A stretch of DNA of 8,318 bases from positions 1 to 8,318 of the forward strand of contig CALAUH010000084.1 in assembly GCA_937892225.1 (NCBI GenBank), written 5' to 3'. The stretch comes from an uncultured Treponema sp. GTDB lineage: Bacteria > Spirochaetota > Spirochaetia > Treponematales > Treponemataceae. The notes under the pieces were generated by a model. That model was given only the letters and a program-made list of their open reading frames with translations. It was not told where the DNA came from and did no database searches. Of the stretch, positions 1 through 5,321 are shown piece after piece; position 1 is the stretch's first letter; the number at the start of each line of letters is the position of its first letter. The position numbers were made by a program, and so were the translations under genes.

Positions 1-55
1 TTTTAGCATTTACTTACAGCCCGGATGCTCTATCCAGCTGAGCTACTGGGTCAAA
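1..55. repeat. 55-bp direct repeat, copy 1 (contains a 5' tRNA half)
   Basis: This block is identical base for base to 156-210, at an offset of 155 bp. It starts at the window edge, so the repeat may continue to the left. On the minus strand it contains the acceptor 5' strand, D arm and anticodon-stem 5' strand of a tRNA (52 down to 21), followed by a non-tRNA tail. No 3' tRNA half follows in the visible sequence. It is flanked on the right by A/T-rich sequence unlike that beside copy 2, so identity ends at about 55. Confidence 0.9.
21..52 (-). pseudogene. Orphan 5' half of a tRNA (copy 1), tRNA-Arg-like
   Basis: This is the same 32-nt tRNA 5' half as at 176-207, again ending at the anticodon stem and followed by the same non-tRNA tail up to the window edge. 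What lies beyond base 1 is unknown, so a distant 3' half cannot be excluded. The tail identical to copy 2 argues against an ordinary intact tRNA. Confidence 0.6.
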
Positions 56-72
56 CAAAATATATATAAAGA

Positions 73-100
73 GTGCGTTCGGAAACGCACGACCTTCCAA
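73..100 (-). other. tRNA 3'-half-like segment with GTGCG hairpin
   Basis: On the minus strand this reads TTGGA-AGGTC-GTGCG-TTTCCGAA-CGCAC. That is the layout of a tRNA 3' anticodon strand, a 5-nt variable loop and a T arm. The TTGGA segment can pair fully (three Watson-Crick pairs and two G-U pairs) with TCCGG of the upstream 5' half at 176-180. Against a real tRNA, the T loop has eight bases and lacks the TTCRA pattern, and the bases that follow do not pair with the GACCCAG acceptor strand. It may simply be a 7-bp hairpin with a TCCG tetraloop. Confidence 0.35.
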
Positions 101-126
101 TTAGGTTATACAATAGCAAATGCGTT

Positions 127-159
127 AAAAAAAATTGCGAACACCTGGAGCAATTTTTT
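127..159 (-). terminator. Intrinsic terminator at the end of the prs operon
   Basis: The inverted repeat AAATTGC/GCAATTT (132-138 and 150-156) extends with A-T pairs to a 10-bp stem around an 11-nt loop. On the minus strand the G-C core is followed by eight T residues. It is the first terminator after the metallo-hydrolase stop codon at 214, so it probably ends the long minus-strand operon. The plus strand also has a six-T tract after the stem, so it could work in both directions. Confidence 0.75.
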
Positions 160-210
160 AGCATTTACTTACAGCCCGGATGCTCTATCCAGCTGAGCTA
201 CTGGGTCAAA
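156..210. repeat. 55-bp direct repeat, copy 2 (contains a 5' tRNA half)
   Basis: This is the second, identical copy of the block at 1-55. It begins (minus-strand sense) only a few bases after the stop codon of the metallo-hydrolase gene at 214 and runs straight into the intrinsic terminator at 127-159. It would therefore be transcribed as the 3' untranslated end of the prs operon if transcription reaches this point. Confidence 0.9.
176..207 (-). pseudogene. Orphan 5' half of a tRNA (copy 2), tRNA-Arg-like
   Basis: Read on the minus strand, this has a 7-nt acceptor strand GACCCAG, the TA at positions 8-9, a D stem GCTC/GAGC around the loop AGCTGGATA, A26, and TCCGG as the 5' side of the anticodon stem. 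All spacings are those of a normal tRNA. After that the sequence diverges: no canonical anticodon loop follows, and no CTGGGTC acceptor partner occurs anywhere downstream in the window. The D arm and anticodon stem are most like bacterial tRNA-Arg, but the isotype cannot be fixed without an anticodon. The best reading is a tRNA remnant or attachment-site relic, not a functional gene. Confidence 0.65.
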
Positions 211-213
211 ATT

Positions 214-1068
214 TTACATTATATAATAAACCCCTGGCTGTATAACTCCTGCAAAACCATCGGATTCTGGAGTTACATTATCAATATGTTTATCATAATG
301 ACACAAATACAATCTTTTTTTAATATCGGTAGAAAAATTTTTTAACTGATTATACGATGCATGAACACCGCTGGCATAACCTTTTACATCACAGTCATGA
401 ATAATTACTTCAAAATTATATTTTTTATCTAAAAATTCAATCTGTTCTTTCCAGAACTTACTGTCACCTGTAAAAAGAATTTTATCATCAATAATAAGTC
501 CATAAGATAATTGTGATTTACAAAAAGACTTTTCATTAGTTACAACATGCTTAGTTCTAAATAATTTAATATTGATTGAACCAAAATTTATTTCATACAT
601 TTCAAAAGGCTTTTTCTGGATTTTAACAGGTTTTATCTGATTAAAATAATCATCAAAAGACATAACACCTTTTTCACAATAATGACATCCACCTTTTAAT
701 GAATCGTTCCAGAGTATTTTCTTAAAAGCATTTGTAATAATTATATTTAATTTTCTCTTTAATCCAAAATAATTTTTAAAAGCAAGTTCTTCCAATCCAC
801 CAATATGATCTGAATGAGCGTGAGTTATTAAAAGATTTTTTATTTCCGATATTTTTGAATTAAAAACTTTTTCGAATGCATACGAAAACATATTACCGCA
901 ATCAACAAGCAGATTATCTTTTCCTTTTACAATTAAAAAATTAGTCTGAAAAAACTGTTTTTCAAATGCATTTCCAGTACCAATAAAGAAAAGAGAAAGT
1001 TCGCCGTTATTACTAAATTCAATTTTTGAATCAAACTGTTTTATTGTCATCATTTTAGATATTATCAT
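214..1068 (-). CDS. RNase Z-like metallo-beta-lactamase-fold hydrolase
   Basis: A 284-residue cytoplasmic protein of the metallo-beta-lactamase fold, in the branch that includes RNase Z. The signature HAHSDHIGG lies at residues 83-91 (metal ligands H83, H85, D87, H88). Further expected ligands are H174 in RTKHV, D202 in FTGDS and H257 in LCHYD. The N-terminal GTGNAF (30-35) and LLVDCG (53-58), plus SGVHASY (233-239), also fit RNase Z relatives; the last is comparable to the RNase Z His-Ser motif. C128 and C131 in GGCHYC could form a small extra metal site. There is no signal peptide. The start is 2 bp after the HAD gene stop. No clear Shine-Dalgarno is visible and two further Met codons lie at residues 6 and 7, so translation is probably coupled to the gene before and the exact start is uncertain. 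The substrate is unknown: tRNA 3' processing, another phosphodiester, or an unrelated ester are all possible. Confidence 0.88.
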   Translation of the reverse strand: MIISKMMTIKQFDSKIEFSNNGELSLFFIGTGNAFEKQFFQTNFLIVKGKDNLLVDCGNMFSYAFEKVFNSKISEIKNLLITHAHSDHIGGLEELAFKNYFGLKRKLNIIITNAFKKILWNDSLKGGCHYCEKGVMSFDDYFNQIKPVKIQKKPFEMYEINFGSINIKLFRTKHVVTNEKSFCKSQLSYGLIIDDKILFTGDSKFWKEQIEFLDKKYNFEVIIHDCDVKGYASGVHASYNQLKNFSTDIKKRLYLCHYDKHIDNVTPESDGFAGVIQPGVYYIM

Positions 1069-1070
1069 AT

Positions 1071-1703
1071 TTATAATAAATTATAAACATCTTCAACTCC
1101 GTTTACTAAAATTCCACCCATTCCAAGTTCAAGTGGCAAAGAAATATCCATATCAAAACGGTCGCCTACAGAAAGACAATTTTCAGGTTTTGTATTTGTA
1201 ATTTCACAGGCTTTCATAAAAGGTTCCACAGCCGGTTTTGATTTTAAACAAGTATCAAGTCCGACAATATCTTTAAAAAATTCAGATATGCCTATTGCTT
1301 CAAGAGTCTTTCTTGCAGTAAAAACAGGATTATTTGTTACACAAATTAAATTATATTTTTTTTCAAGCTGACTTAATTTTTCAATCAGTTTTTCATCACG
1401 AGAAAGAAAATCTGCAGGTTCCATCAAAGTTTTTCGCCATTCAACACTGGTTTTTATAGGAACACCAAAAGCCAGTAATGTATTTCCAAGACTGACTTTT
1501 TTACCATCATTTTCTTTTGCAAATTGTTTACGATAATCAGCAACTTTTTTTCGTGCCTGTTCAACAGTCATTCCATTTACTCTTGCATACTCTCTTACCT
1601 GACAGTCAACCTGTTCAAAAGCATAAGCCGAATTTGTATACAAAGTTGAATCAATATCAAAAATGATAGTTTTAATTTCCGACGGAATTTTATAAATCTG
1701 CAT
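1071..1703 (-). CDS. HAD-superfamily phosphatase
   Basis: A 210-residue haloacid dehalogenase-superfamily hydrolase, probably a small-molecule phosphatase that uses Mg2+. All four motifs are present: FDIDST with nucleophile D16 and acid/base D18; CVTNN with T123; KSKP with K156; and VGDRFDMDI with D181 and D186. Residues 25-100 form a helical cap of the C1 type. The FDIDSTLY start and the overall size recall the pyrimidine-5'-nucleotidase-like group, but phosphoglycolate- or sugar-phosphate-type activity is equally possible. The start codon lies inside the end of the kinase gene (14-bp overlap), with a GGGA-type ribosome site within that coding sequence, so the two are very likely translationally coupled. 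The metallo-hydrolase follows after 2 bp. Confidence 0.88.
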   Translation of the reverse strand: MQIYKIPSEIKTIIFDIDSTLYTNSAYAFEQVDCQVREYARVNGMTVEQARKKVADYRKQFAKENDGKKVSLGNTLLAFGVPIKTSVEWRKTLMEPADFLSRDEKLIEKLSQLEKKYNLICVTNNPVFTARKTLEAIGISEFFKDIVGLDTCLKSKPAVEPFMKACEITNTKPENCLSVGDRFDMDISLPLELGMGGILVNGVEDVYNLL

Positions 1704-2763
1704 TTTCTATTTTTTCCCAAGCTATTTTTGCATCACCTAAAAGTTCAGCATCAATACAATCTTCTAAAACTAAATCAAGACCTAATTTTTTTAAACATTG
1801 TTTTTTCTTTTCAAAATAAACAGCATCTTTTGCCTGACCGCCAGTTACTTTCATTTGTGATGGAAAATCTATATGATGTTTTTCTGCAAGTAATTTCAAC
1901 GTTTGAACTGCATTTTGAACTTTCAAAAGACGTTCATCTTCCGGTAACGAAGAACTGTCTGGAATTAAAATTGAAATATTCCACAAATTTTCTTTAATTC
2001 CAGGTAAAGTCCTACAACCCTGATAATAAATTTCTCTATTTACACAAAAATTAATTCCTTCTGATGAACCGCTTCTATCACACAATCTGCCTTTTTCTAC
2101 AGTTCCAGTTCCAATTAATCCTGCAATAAAATCAGGGCCAACACCAAAAACAGGAACTTCCGGTAAACCAAATTCTCCAGCATATGATGATGATAACAAT
2201 CCGCAGTTTTTCCCAAGTTTTACAAAAGAAGGCAGTTTATCTAAAGGAATATTTAATTTTTTAAGAGATTCAGCATCCCAATAAGCAGTGATATATCTTT
2301 TTTCCGGTAAAATCGTAACAGAATTACCAGTAAGTTTATAAATCAAATACTCAGGGCCTGAATAAATTTTCTGTGATTTTACATATTCATTATGAAAGAG
2401 ATTTTTAAAAAGTAAAATACGAGGTAAAAAAATTGATTTTAAGAATTCTTTCTGTATGCCTGAATTTTCTAAAAGCGACTCAGCAGAAAAATCTTCATTC
2501 CAGCTTAAAGTAAATCCATTATCACTAACCAAAGTCGGACCATTGCCGGAAACAGAAACAGCTTTTACAACTACATCAGAATTCTGTGTCTTTAATTTTT
2601 CTACAGCTTTTTTTAATGATAAAATCCATTCTTGAGAAACAAAATGTATATCTGAATTTGAAAAAGGTTCTGAACAAAAAGAAACGACTTTGCCGCGAGC
2701 AGTTATAAAACCGGCTTTTAGCGAAGTCGTCCCGATGTCCACACTGAGTACACATTCACTCAT
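1690..2763 (-). CDS. Short FGGY-family carbohydrate kinase
   Basis: A 357-residue protein related to xylulokinase/glycerol kinase-type FGGY kinases, which phosphorylate sugars or polyols with ATP. Visible signatures are the N-terminal phosphate loop VDIGTTSLKAG (8-18), VSGNGPTLV (71-79), the second-domain segment GVGPDFIAGLIGTG (207-220) with D211 at the expected catalytic-base position, a Ser/Gly-rich turn SGSSEG (231-236), the late GGQAKDA (308-314) and the C-terminal ELLGDAKIA. It is much shorter than typical family members (around 480-500 residues). The second domain has lost most of its usual length, yet the core motifs remain in order. It lies 6 bp after prs and overlaps the HAD gene by 14 bp. 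Sugar specificity cannot be read from the sequence. A regulatory or sugar-acid role is possible. Confidence 0.85.
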   Translation of the reverse strand: MSECVLSVDIGTTSLKAGFITARGKVVSFCSEPFSNSDIHFVSQEWILSLKKAVEKLKTQNSDVVVKAVSVSGNGPTLVSDNGFTLSWNEDFSAESLLENSGIQKEFLKSIFLPRILLFKNLFHNEYVKSQKIYSGPEYLIYKLTGNSVTILPEKRYITAYWDAESLKKLNIPLDKLPSFVKLGKNCGLLSSSYAGEFGLPEVPVFGVGPDFIAGLIGTGTVEKGRLCDRSGSSEGINFCVNREIYYQGCRTLPGIKENLWNISILIPDSSSLPEDERLLKVQNAVQTLKLLAEKHHIDFPSQMKVTGGQAKDAVYFEKKKQCLKKLGLDLVLEDCIDAELLGDAKIAWEKIENADL

Positions 2764-2769
2764 ATGAAC

Positions 2770-4056
2770 TTAATTGTTTTCCTTTTTTTCTTCTTCAACT
2801 TCTGTATTAGCTGATGGAGATGTCTGTTTAACAACTTTTTCAATAATTGAACGATTGTCTAAAAGTTCTCCAACTGACTGATTATAATGAATACGAGTAA
2901 TTACGTTTGCAAACAAACCGCTTACATCAGTACTAATATACCATTCACGATTAAGTAATTCTTCGTGATAAACAGCATTTGTACCAATAATTCTATAGAA
3001 TAAGCCCTGTTCATAAGCTTCATCAAAATCTTTAATAGCATTTCCAGTAAAGAAAGGAAGTGATATAGCACAAATAACCTTTGTAGCCCCCTGCTCTTTT
3101 AAGAACTGCATGGCTTTTAACAAAGTTCCACCTGTACCAAGCATATCATCAGCCATAAAAGCAACTTTACCTTTAACATCACCGAGAAGTTTTACAGATT
3201 TGATATTTGTTGAATGAGCATCTTGAGTTACAATTGAGTAATCACGCTCTTTATAAATTAAAGCAAGTGGTAATTTTAATCCCGATGCATAGAACTTATT
3301 ACGATCAATTGCACCAGTATCTGGAGCTACAACAACTAAATCTTCTGTTTTACCAGTAAGATCTACAATTTTACTAAGCTCTCTTATTACCTGATAACTT
3401 GCATGTAAATTATCAAGATTAGCACTAGAAAATGCATTAACAATTTCTCTTGAATGTAAATCCAAAGTAATAATACGGTCTACACCCTGCATTTCGTAAA
3501 TATGACCCAAAAGGCTTGCTGTTAAACCTTCTCGACCTTTACGTTTATGCTGTCTTGCATAAGGATAAGCTGGAACAACAAGAGTGATTTTTTCAGCACC
3601 TGCAATACGAACTGCATCAATTGTAACAAGCAAAGACATAACATGATCGTTAACAGACATCTTTACTTTGTTAGCACCGTTGTTCAAGTTTAAAATTTCA
3701 TGATTTTCTACATCTTGAAAAATAAAAACATCTTTTCCACGAACTGTGTCTAAAAGTTCAGTTTTTACTTCTCCATTGGCAAAATAAGAAAACCTTGTAT
3801 TTACTTTAAATACAGGCTGTCTATATTTTTCAGTAGCACCTCTTATACAAAGATCACTAGTTTGCAAATCATTCTGCAAATTAATTCTTCGCACAAGCTC
3901 TTCTTTAGTCAGCTCATAACGCTTAGACACAACATCGTTTTTCAAAGTAAAGCGATGCTTGTACATATGTTTAAGGTGCGTTATGACTTCATTGGCGAAA
4001 GCTTCGCCACCAGGACACGCAACAATCGCTAGACTTGTTGGCTCTGTGTAAGGCAT
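2770..4056 (-). CDS. prs: Ribose-phosphate pyrophosphokinase (PRPP synthetase), long form
   Basis: Makes 5-phosphoribosyl 1-diphosphate from ribose 5-phosphate and ATP, the entry to purine, pyrimidine, NAD, His and Trp synthesis. Seen in order: FANGE (92-96, the FSDGE equivalent), catalytic flexible region PYARQHKRKGR (165-175), TLDLHSREI (197-205), VVVAPDTGAIDR (241-252), IYKERD with K269 matching the catalytic Lys region, and the PRPP-binding loop ADDMLGTGGTL (302-312). At 428 residues it exceeds the usual 310-320. By comparison with E. coli Prs, about 50 extra residues lie between the first helix and FANGE (roughly 36-85), a shorter insertion lies near 122-136, and there is a charged Glu/Lys-rich tail (418-428). 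The start is supported by an AGAGG ribosome site 6-7 nt upstream. It follows the STAS gene by 71 bp and has its own promoter candidate. Confidence 0.96.
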   Translation of the reverse strand: MPYTEPTSLAIVACPGGEAFANEVITHLKHMYKHRFTLKNDVVSKRYELTKEELVRRINLQNDLQTSDLCIRGATEKYRQPVFKVNTRFSYFANGEVKTELLDTVRGKDVFIFQDVENHEILNLNNGANKVKMSVNDHVMSLLVTIDAVRIAGAEKITLVVPAYPYARQHKRKGREGLTASLLGHIYEMQGVDRIITLDLHSREIVNAFSSANLDNLHASYQVIRELSKIVDLTGKTEDLVVVAPDTGAIDRNKFYASGLKLPLALIYKERDYSIVTQDAHSTNIKSVKLLGDVKGKVAFMADDMLGTGGTLLKAMQFLKEQGATKVICAISLPFFTGNAIKDFDEAYEQGLFYRIIGTNAVYHEELLNREWYISTDVSGLFANVITRIHYNQSVGELLDNRSIIEKVVKQTSPSANTEVEEEKKENN

Positions 4057-4090
4057 ATTAGACCTCTTTAAATGTGGGATTTGTACTTAT

Positions 4091-4119
4091 AAAATATCAT
4101 ATTTAAAGATTTGTTACAA
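4091..4119 (-). promoter_or_regulatory. Candidate sigma-70-type promoter for prs
   Basis: On the minus strand TTGTAA (4119-4114) is followed by a 17-bp spacer and TATTTT (4096-4091), placing a start site about 28 nt before the prs start codon. The -10 region overlaps a small inverted repeat, AAATAT-C-ATATTT (4093-4105). The -10 match is imperfect and A+T-rich sequence produces such matches easily. Readthrough from the STAS gene is also possible, since no terminator separates the two. Confidence 0.45.
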
Positions 4120-4127
4120 TCAGAAAA

Positions 4128-4634
4128 TTAAACAGCAAGTATGCCTTTACAAACAGGACAACGATATTTTCCAGGTTTTAACACTCTTAATCTTTTATTA
4201 CAGATTTTACATGAAATAAGTTTTGGAAATAATTCTGTAGTATTAACAGTATTTACACTTTTAGCTGTAAGAGCTTTAATACCATCTTCTATTGTATTGT
4301 AGAAAAAGAATAAACCATTAAAACCAAGTAATTCAAAAACATCATATACTTTTGACTGAAGTCCAACTATTACAAACTTACCGCCTTTTTCTTTAATAGT
4401 TCTTAAAAATAAAGTAAAAGAACCAATACCTGTAGAAGAAATATAAGTAAGATTAGAACAATCAAAAACGAGATGAATATAATTTAATTCAATTAAACGT
4501 AAGACCTGAGTCTGAAAAAAAGTTGAATTATATGTATCAATAATACCAGATACATGCAAAATTGCACCAGTTCTAATAGCGGGAATTCTGTTTACAGTTA
4601 TACTAATGTTCTGATTATTCAAAGCATCTGCCAT
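4128..4634 (-). CDS. STAS-domain protein with C-terminal zinc ribbon (anti-sigma antagonist-like)
   Basis: A 168-residue soluble protein. Residues 10-122 are a STAS domain of the SpoIIAA/RsbV type: a beta strand ending in VFDCSNLTYIS, the conserved SSTGIGSF helix start (66-73), and KFVIVGL followed by YDVFELLGF. S67 and T68 align with the phospho-acceptor pair of RsbV-like antagonists, so control by a partner kinase and phosphatase is plausible. After a linker (123-138) comes a CKIC...CPVC pair (C142, C145, C159, C162) that fits a rubredoxin-like zinc ribbon, which is not part of classical anti-sigma antagonists. The start has a good GGAG site 7 nt upstream. No kinase or sigma-factor gene is in the window, so the target is unknown. 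It lies first in the prs gene string. Confidence 0.88.
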   Translation of the reverse strand: MADALNNQNISITVNRIPAIRTGAILHVSGIIDTYNSTFFQTQVLRLIELNYIHLVFDCSNLTYISSTGIGSFTLFLRTIKEKGGKFVIVGLQSKVYDVFELLGFNGLFFFYNTIEDGIKALTAKSVNTVNTTELFPKLISCKICNKRLRVLKPGKYRCPVCKGILAV

Positions 4635-4681
4635 AAGCCGTCTCCACTTTTTTATTCTTAATTTTTATGATTAGTGTCTAT

Positions 4682-4710
4682 ATAATATACATTTTTTTTA
4701 TTTTTGTACA
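4682..4710 (-). promoter_or_regulatory. Candidate promoter for the STAS gene/prs operon
   Basis: On the minus strand TGTACA (4710-4705) stands 17 bp before TATTAT (4687-4682). A start near 4675 would leave a leader of about 40 nt with the GGAG ribosome site. It lies between the terminator at 4746-4787 and the STAS start codon, where a promoter is expected. The -35 match is weak and the surroundings are very A+T-rich. Confidence 0.4.
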
Positions 4711-4745
4711 CAGATAATAGGTAAATAACCTTAGTTATTTTTTAA

Positions 4746-4787
4746 GAAAAAAAAATACGGTAACAACATTTTAGTCATTACCGTATT
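4746..4787 (-). terminator. Intrinsic terminator of the lipoprotein operon
   Basis: A perfect 10-bp inverted repeat AATACGGTAA/TTACCGTATT (4754-4763 and 4778-4787) surrounds a 14-nt loop. On the minus strand it is followed by nine T residues. It lies 20 bp after the stop codon of the small lipoprotein gene and separates that operon from the STAS/prs operon. Confidence 0.88.
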
Positions 4788-4807
4788 ATTAAAATATTTA
4801 TCTTAAA

Positions 4808-5311
4808 TTACTCTGTAATTGTAAATGGAATATCTATTGATATATGACTATTCCTTTTTGTTTTAGATGATACTTTACATATTCCTGATAATACATAATC
4901 GCCAGGTTCAGATATAGATATAGTTACTATATTATCAAAATCTTTAACATAGTCTTCATTCTCTTTTGGCTTTATGGAATATTTATAATCAGTTTTACGA
5001 TTTCTTAAATAATCATTATAGACTTTACTTTCTGTATCTACATCTTCATTATCTATTTTTAATAATTCAAAAACAACATCATTATTTTCAACATTCTTAA
5101 TTACATTAATAGAAGAAAAACCACCTGTAATATAATCTTCTTTTAAGAATTCACCATATATACGTATATTAATTTCTTCACCAGTTTTAAAAATATGATC
5201 TGGTTTTTTATCCATTTCCCAGTGAATTCCACTTAAGTCTATAGGAACATACCCACATCCTATAAACAATATACATAACAATAACATTAATAAAATATTT
5301 TTTAATTTCAT
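4808..5311 (-). CDS. Small beta-rich lipoprotein, unknown function
   Basis: Not recognised. The 167-residue reading starts with a classical lipoprotein signal: Met-Lys-Leu-Lys, a Leu/Ile-rich core, then LFIGC with C19 as the lipidation site. Phe at -3 fits the relaxed lipoboxes of spirochaetes. The remaining part is predicted by eye to be mostly beta strands, with alternating hydrophobic residues in segments such as GEEINIRIYG and a closing stretch PGDYVLSGICKV ... ISIDIPFTI. That suggests an Ig-like sandwich, but this is inference. This start is preferred over an upstream in-frame Met at 5386 because it has an AGGAG site 7 nt away and begins exactly with the signal peptide. The upstream version would overlap the peptidase gene by 65 bp and bury the signal. 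It lies 10 bp after the peptidase gene and ends before a strong terminator. Confidence 0.82.
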   Translation of the reverse strand: MKLKNILLMLLLCILFIGCGYVPIDLSGIHWEMDKKPDHIFKTGEEINIRIYGEFLKEDYITGGFSSINVIKNVENNDVVFELLKIDNEDVDTESKVYNDYLRNRKTDYKYSIKPKENEDYVKDFDNIVTISISEPGDYVLSGICKVSSKTKRNSHISIDIPFTITE

Positions 5312-5321
5312 TTTTTTACTC

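Noticed and set aside
101..207. Complete functional tRNA genes on the minus strand
   Set aside because: No acceptor partner CTGGGTC, no canonical anticodon loop and no TTCRA T loop follow the 5' halves.
1..210. CRISPR-like repeat array
   Set aside because: Only two copies are visible, the repeat is 55 bp with a 100-bp gap, it contains tRNA structure, and no cas gene is near.
73..345. Plus-strand open reading frame of about 90 codons
   Set aside because: It crosses the repeats and the 3' end of the metallo-hydrolase gene, has no ribosome site and no recognisable domain; a shadow frame.
1728..1997. Plus-strand open frame opposite the FGGY kinase
   Set aside because: Antisense to a well-supported gene, without a ribosome site or motif.
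4723..4740. Hairpin AAATAAC-CTTA-GTTATTT as a second terminator
   Set aside because: The stem is A-T-rich, the T run follows only on the plus strand and no plus-strand gene ends there.
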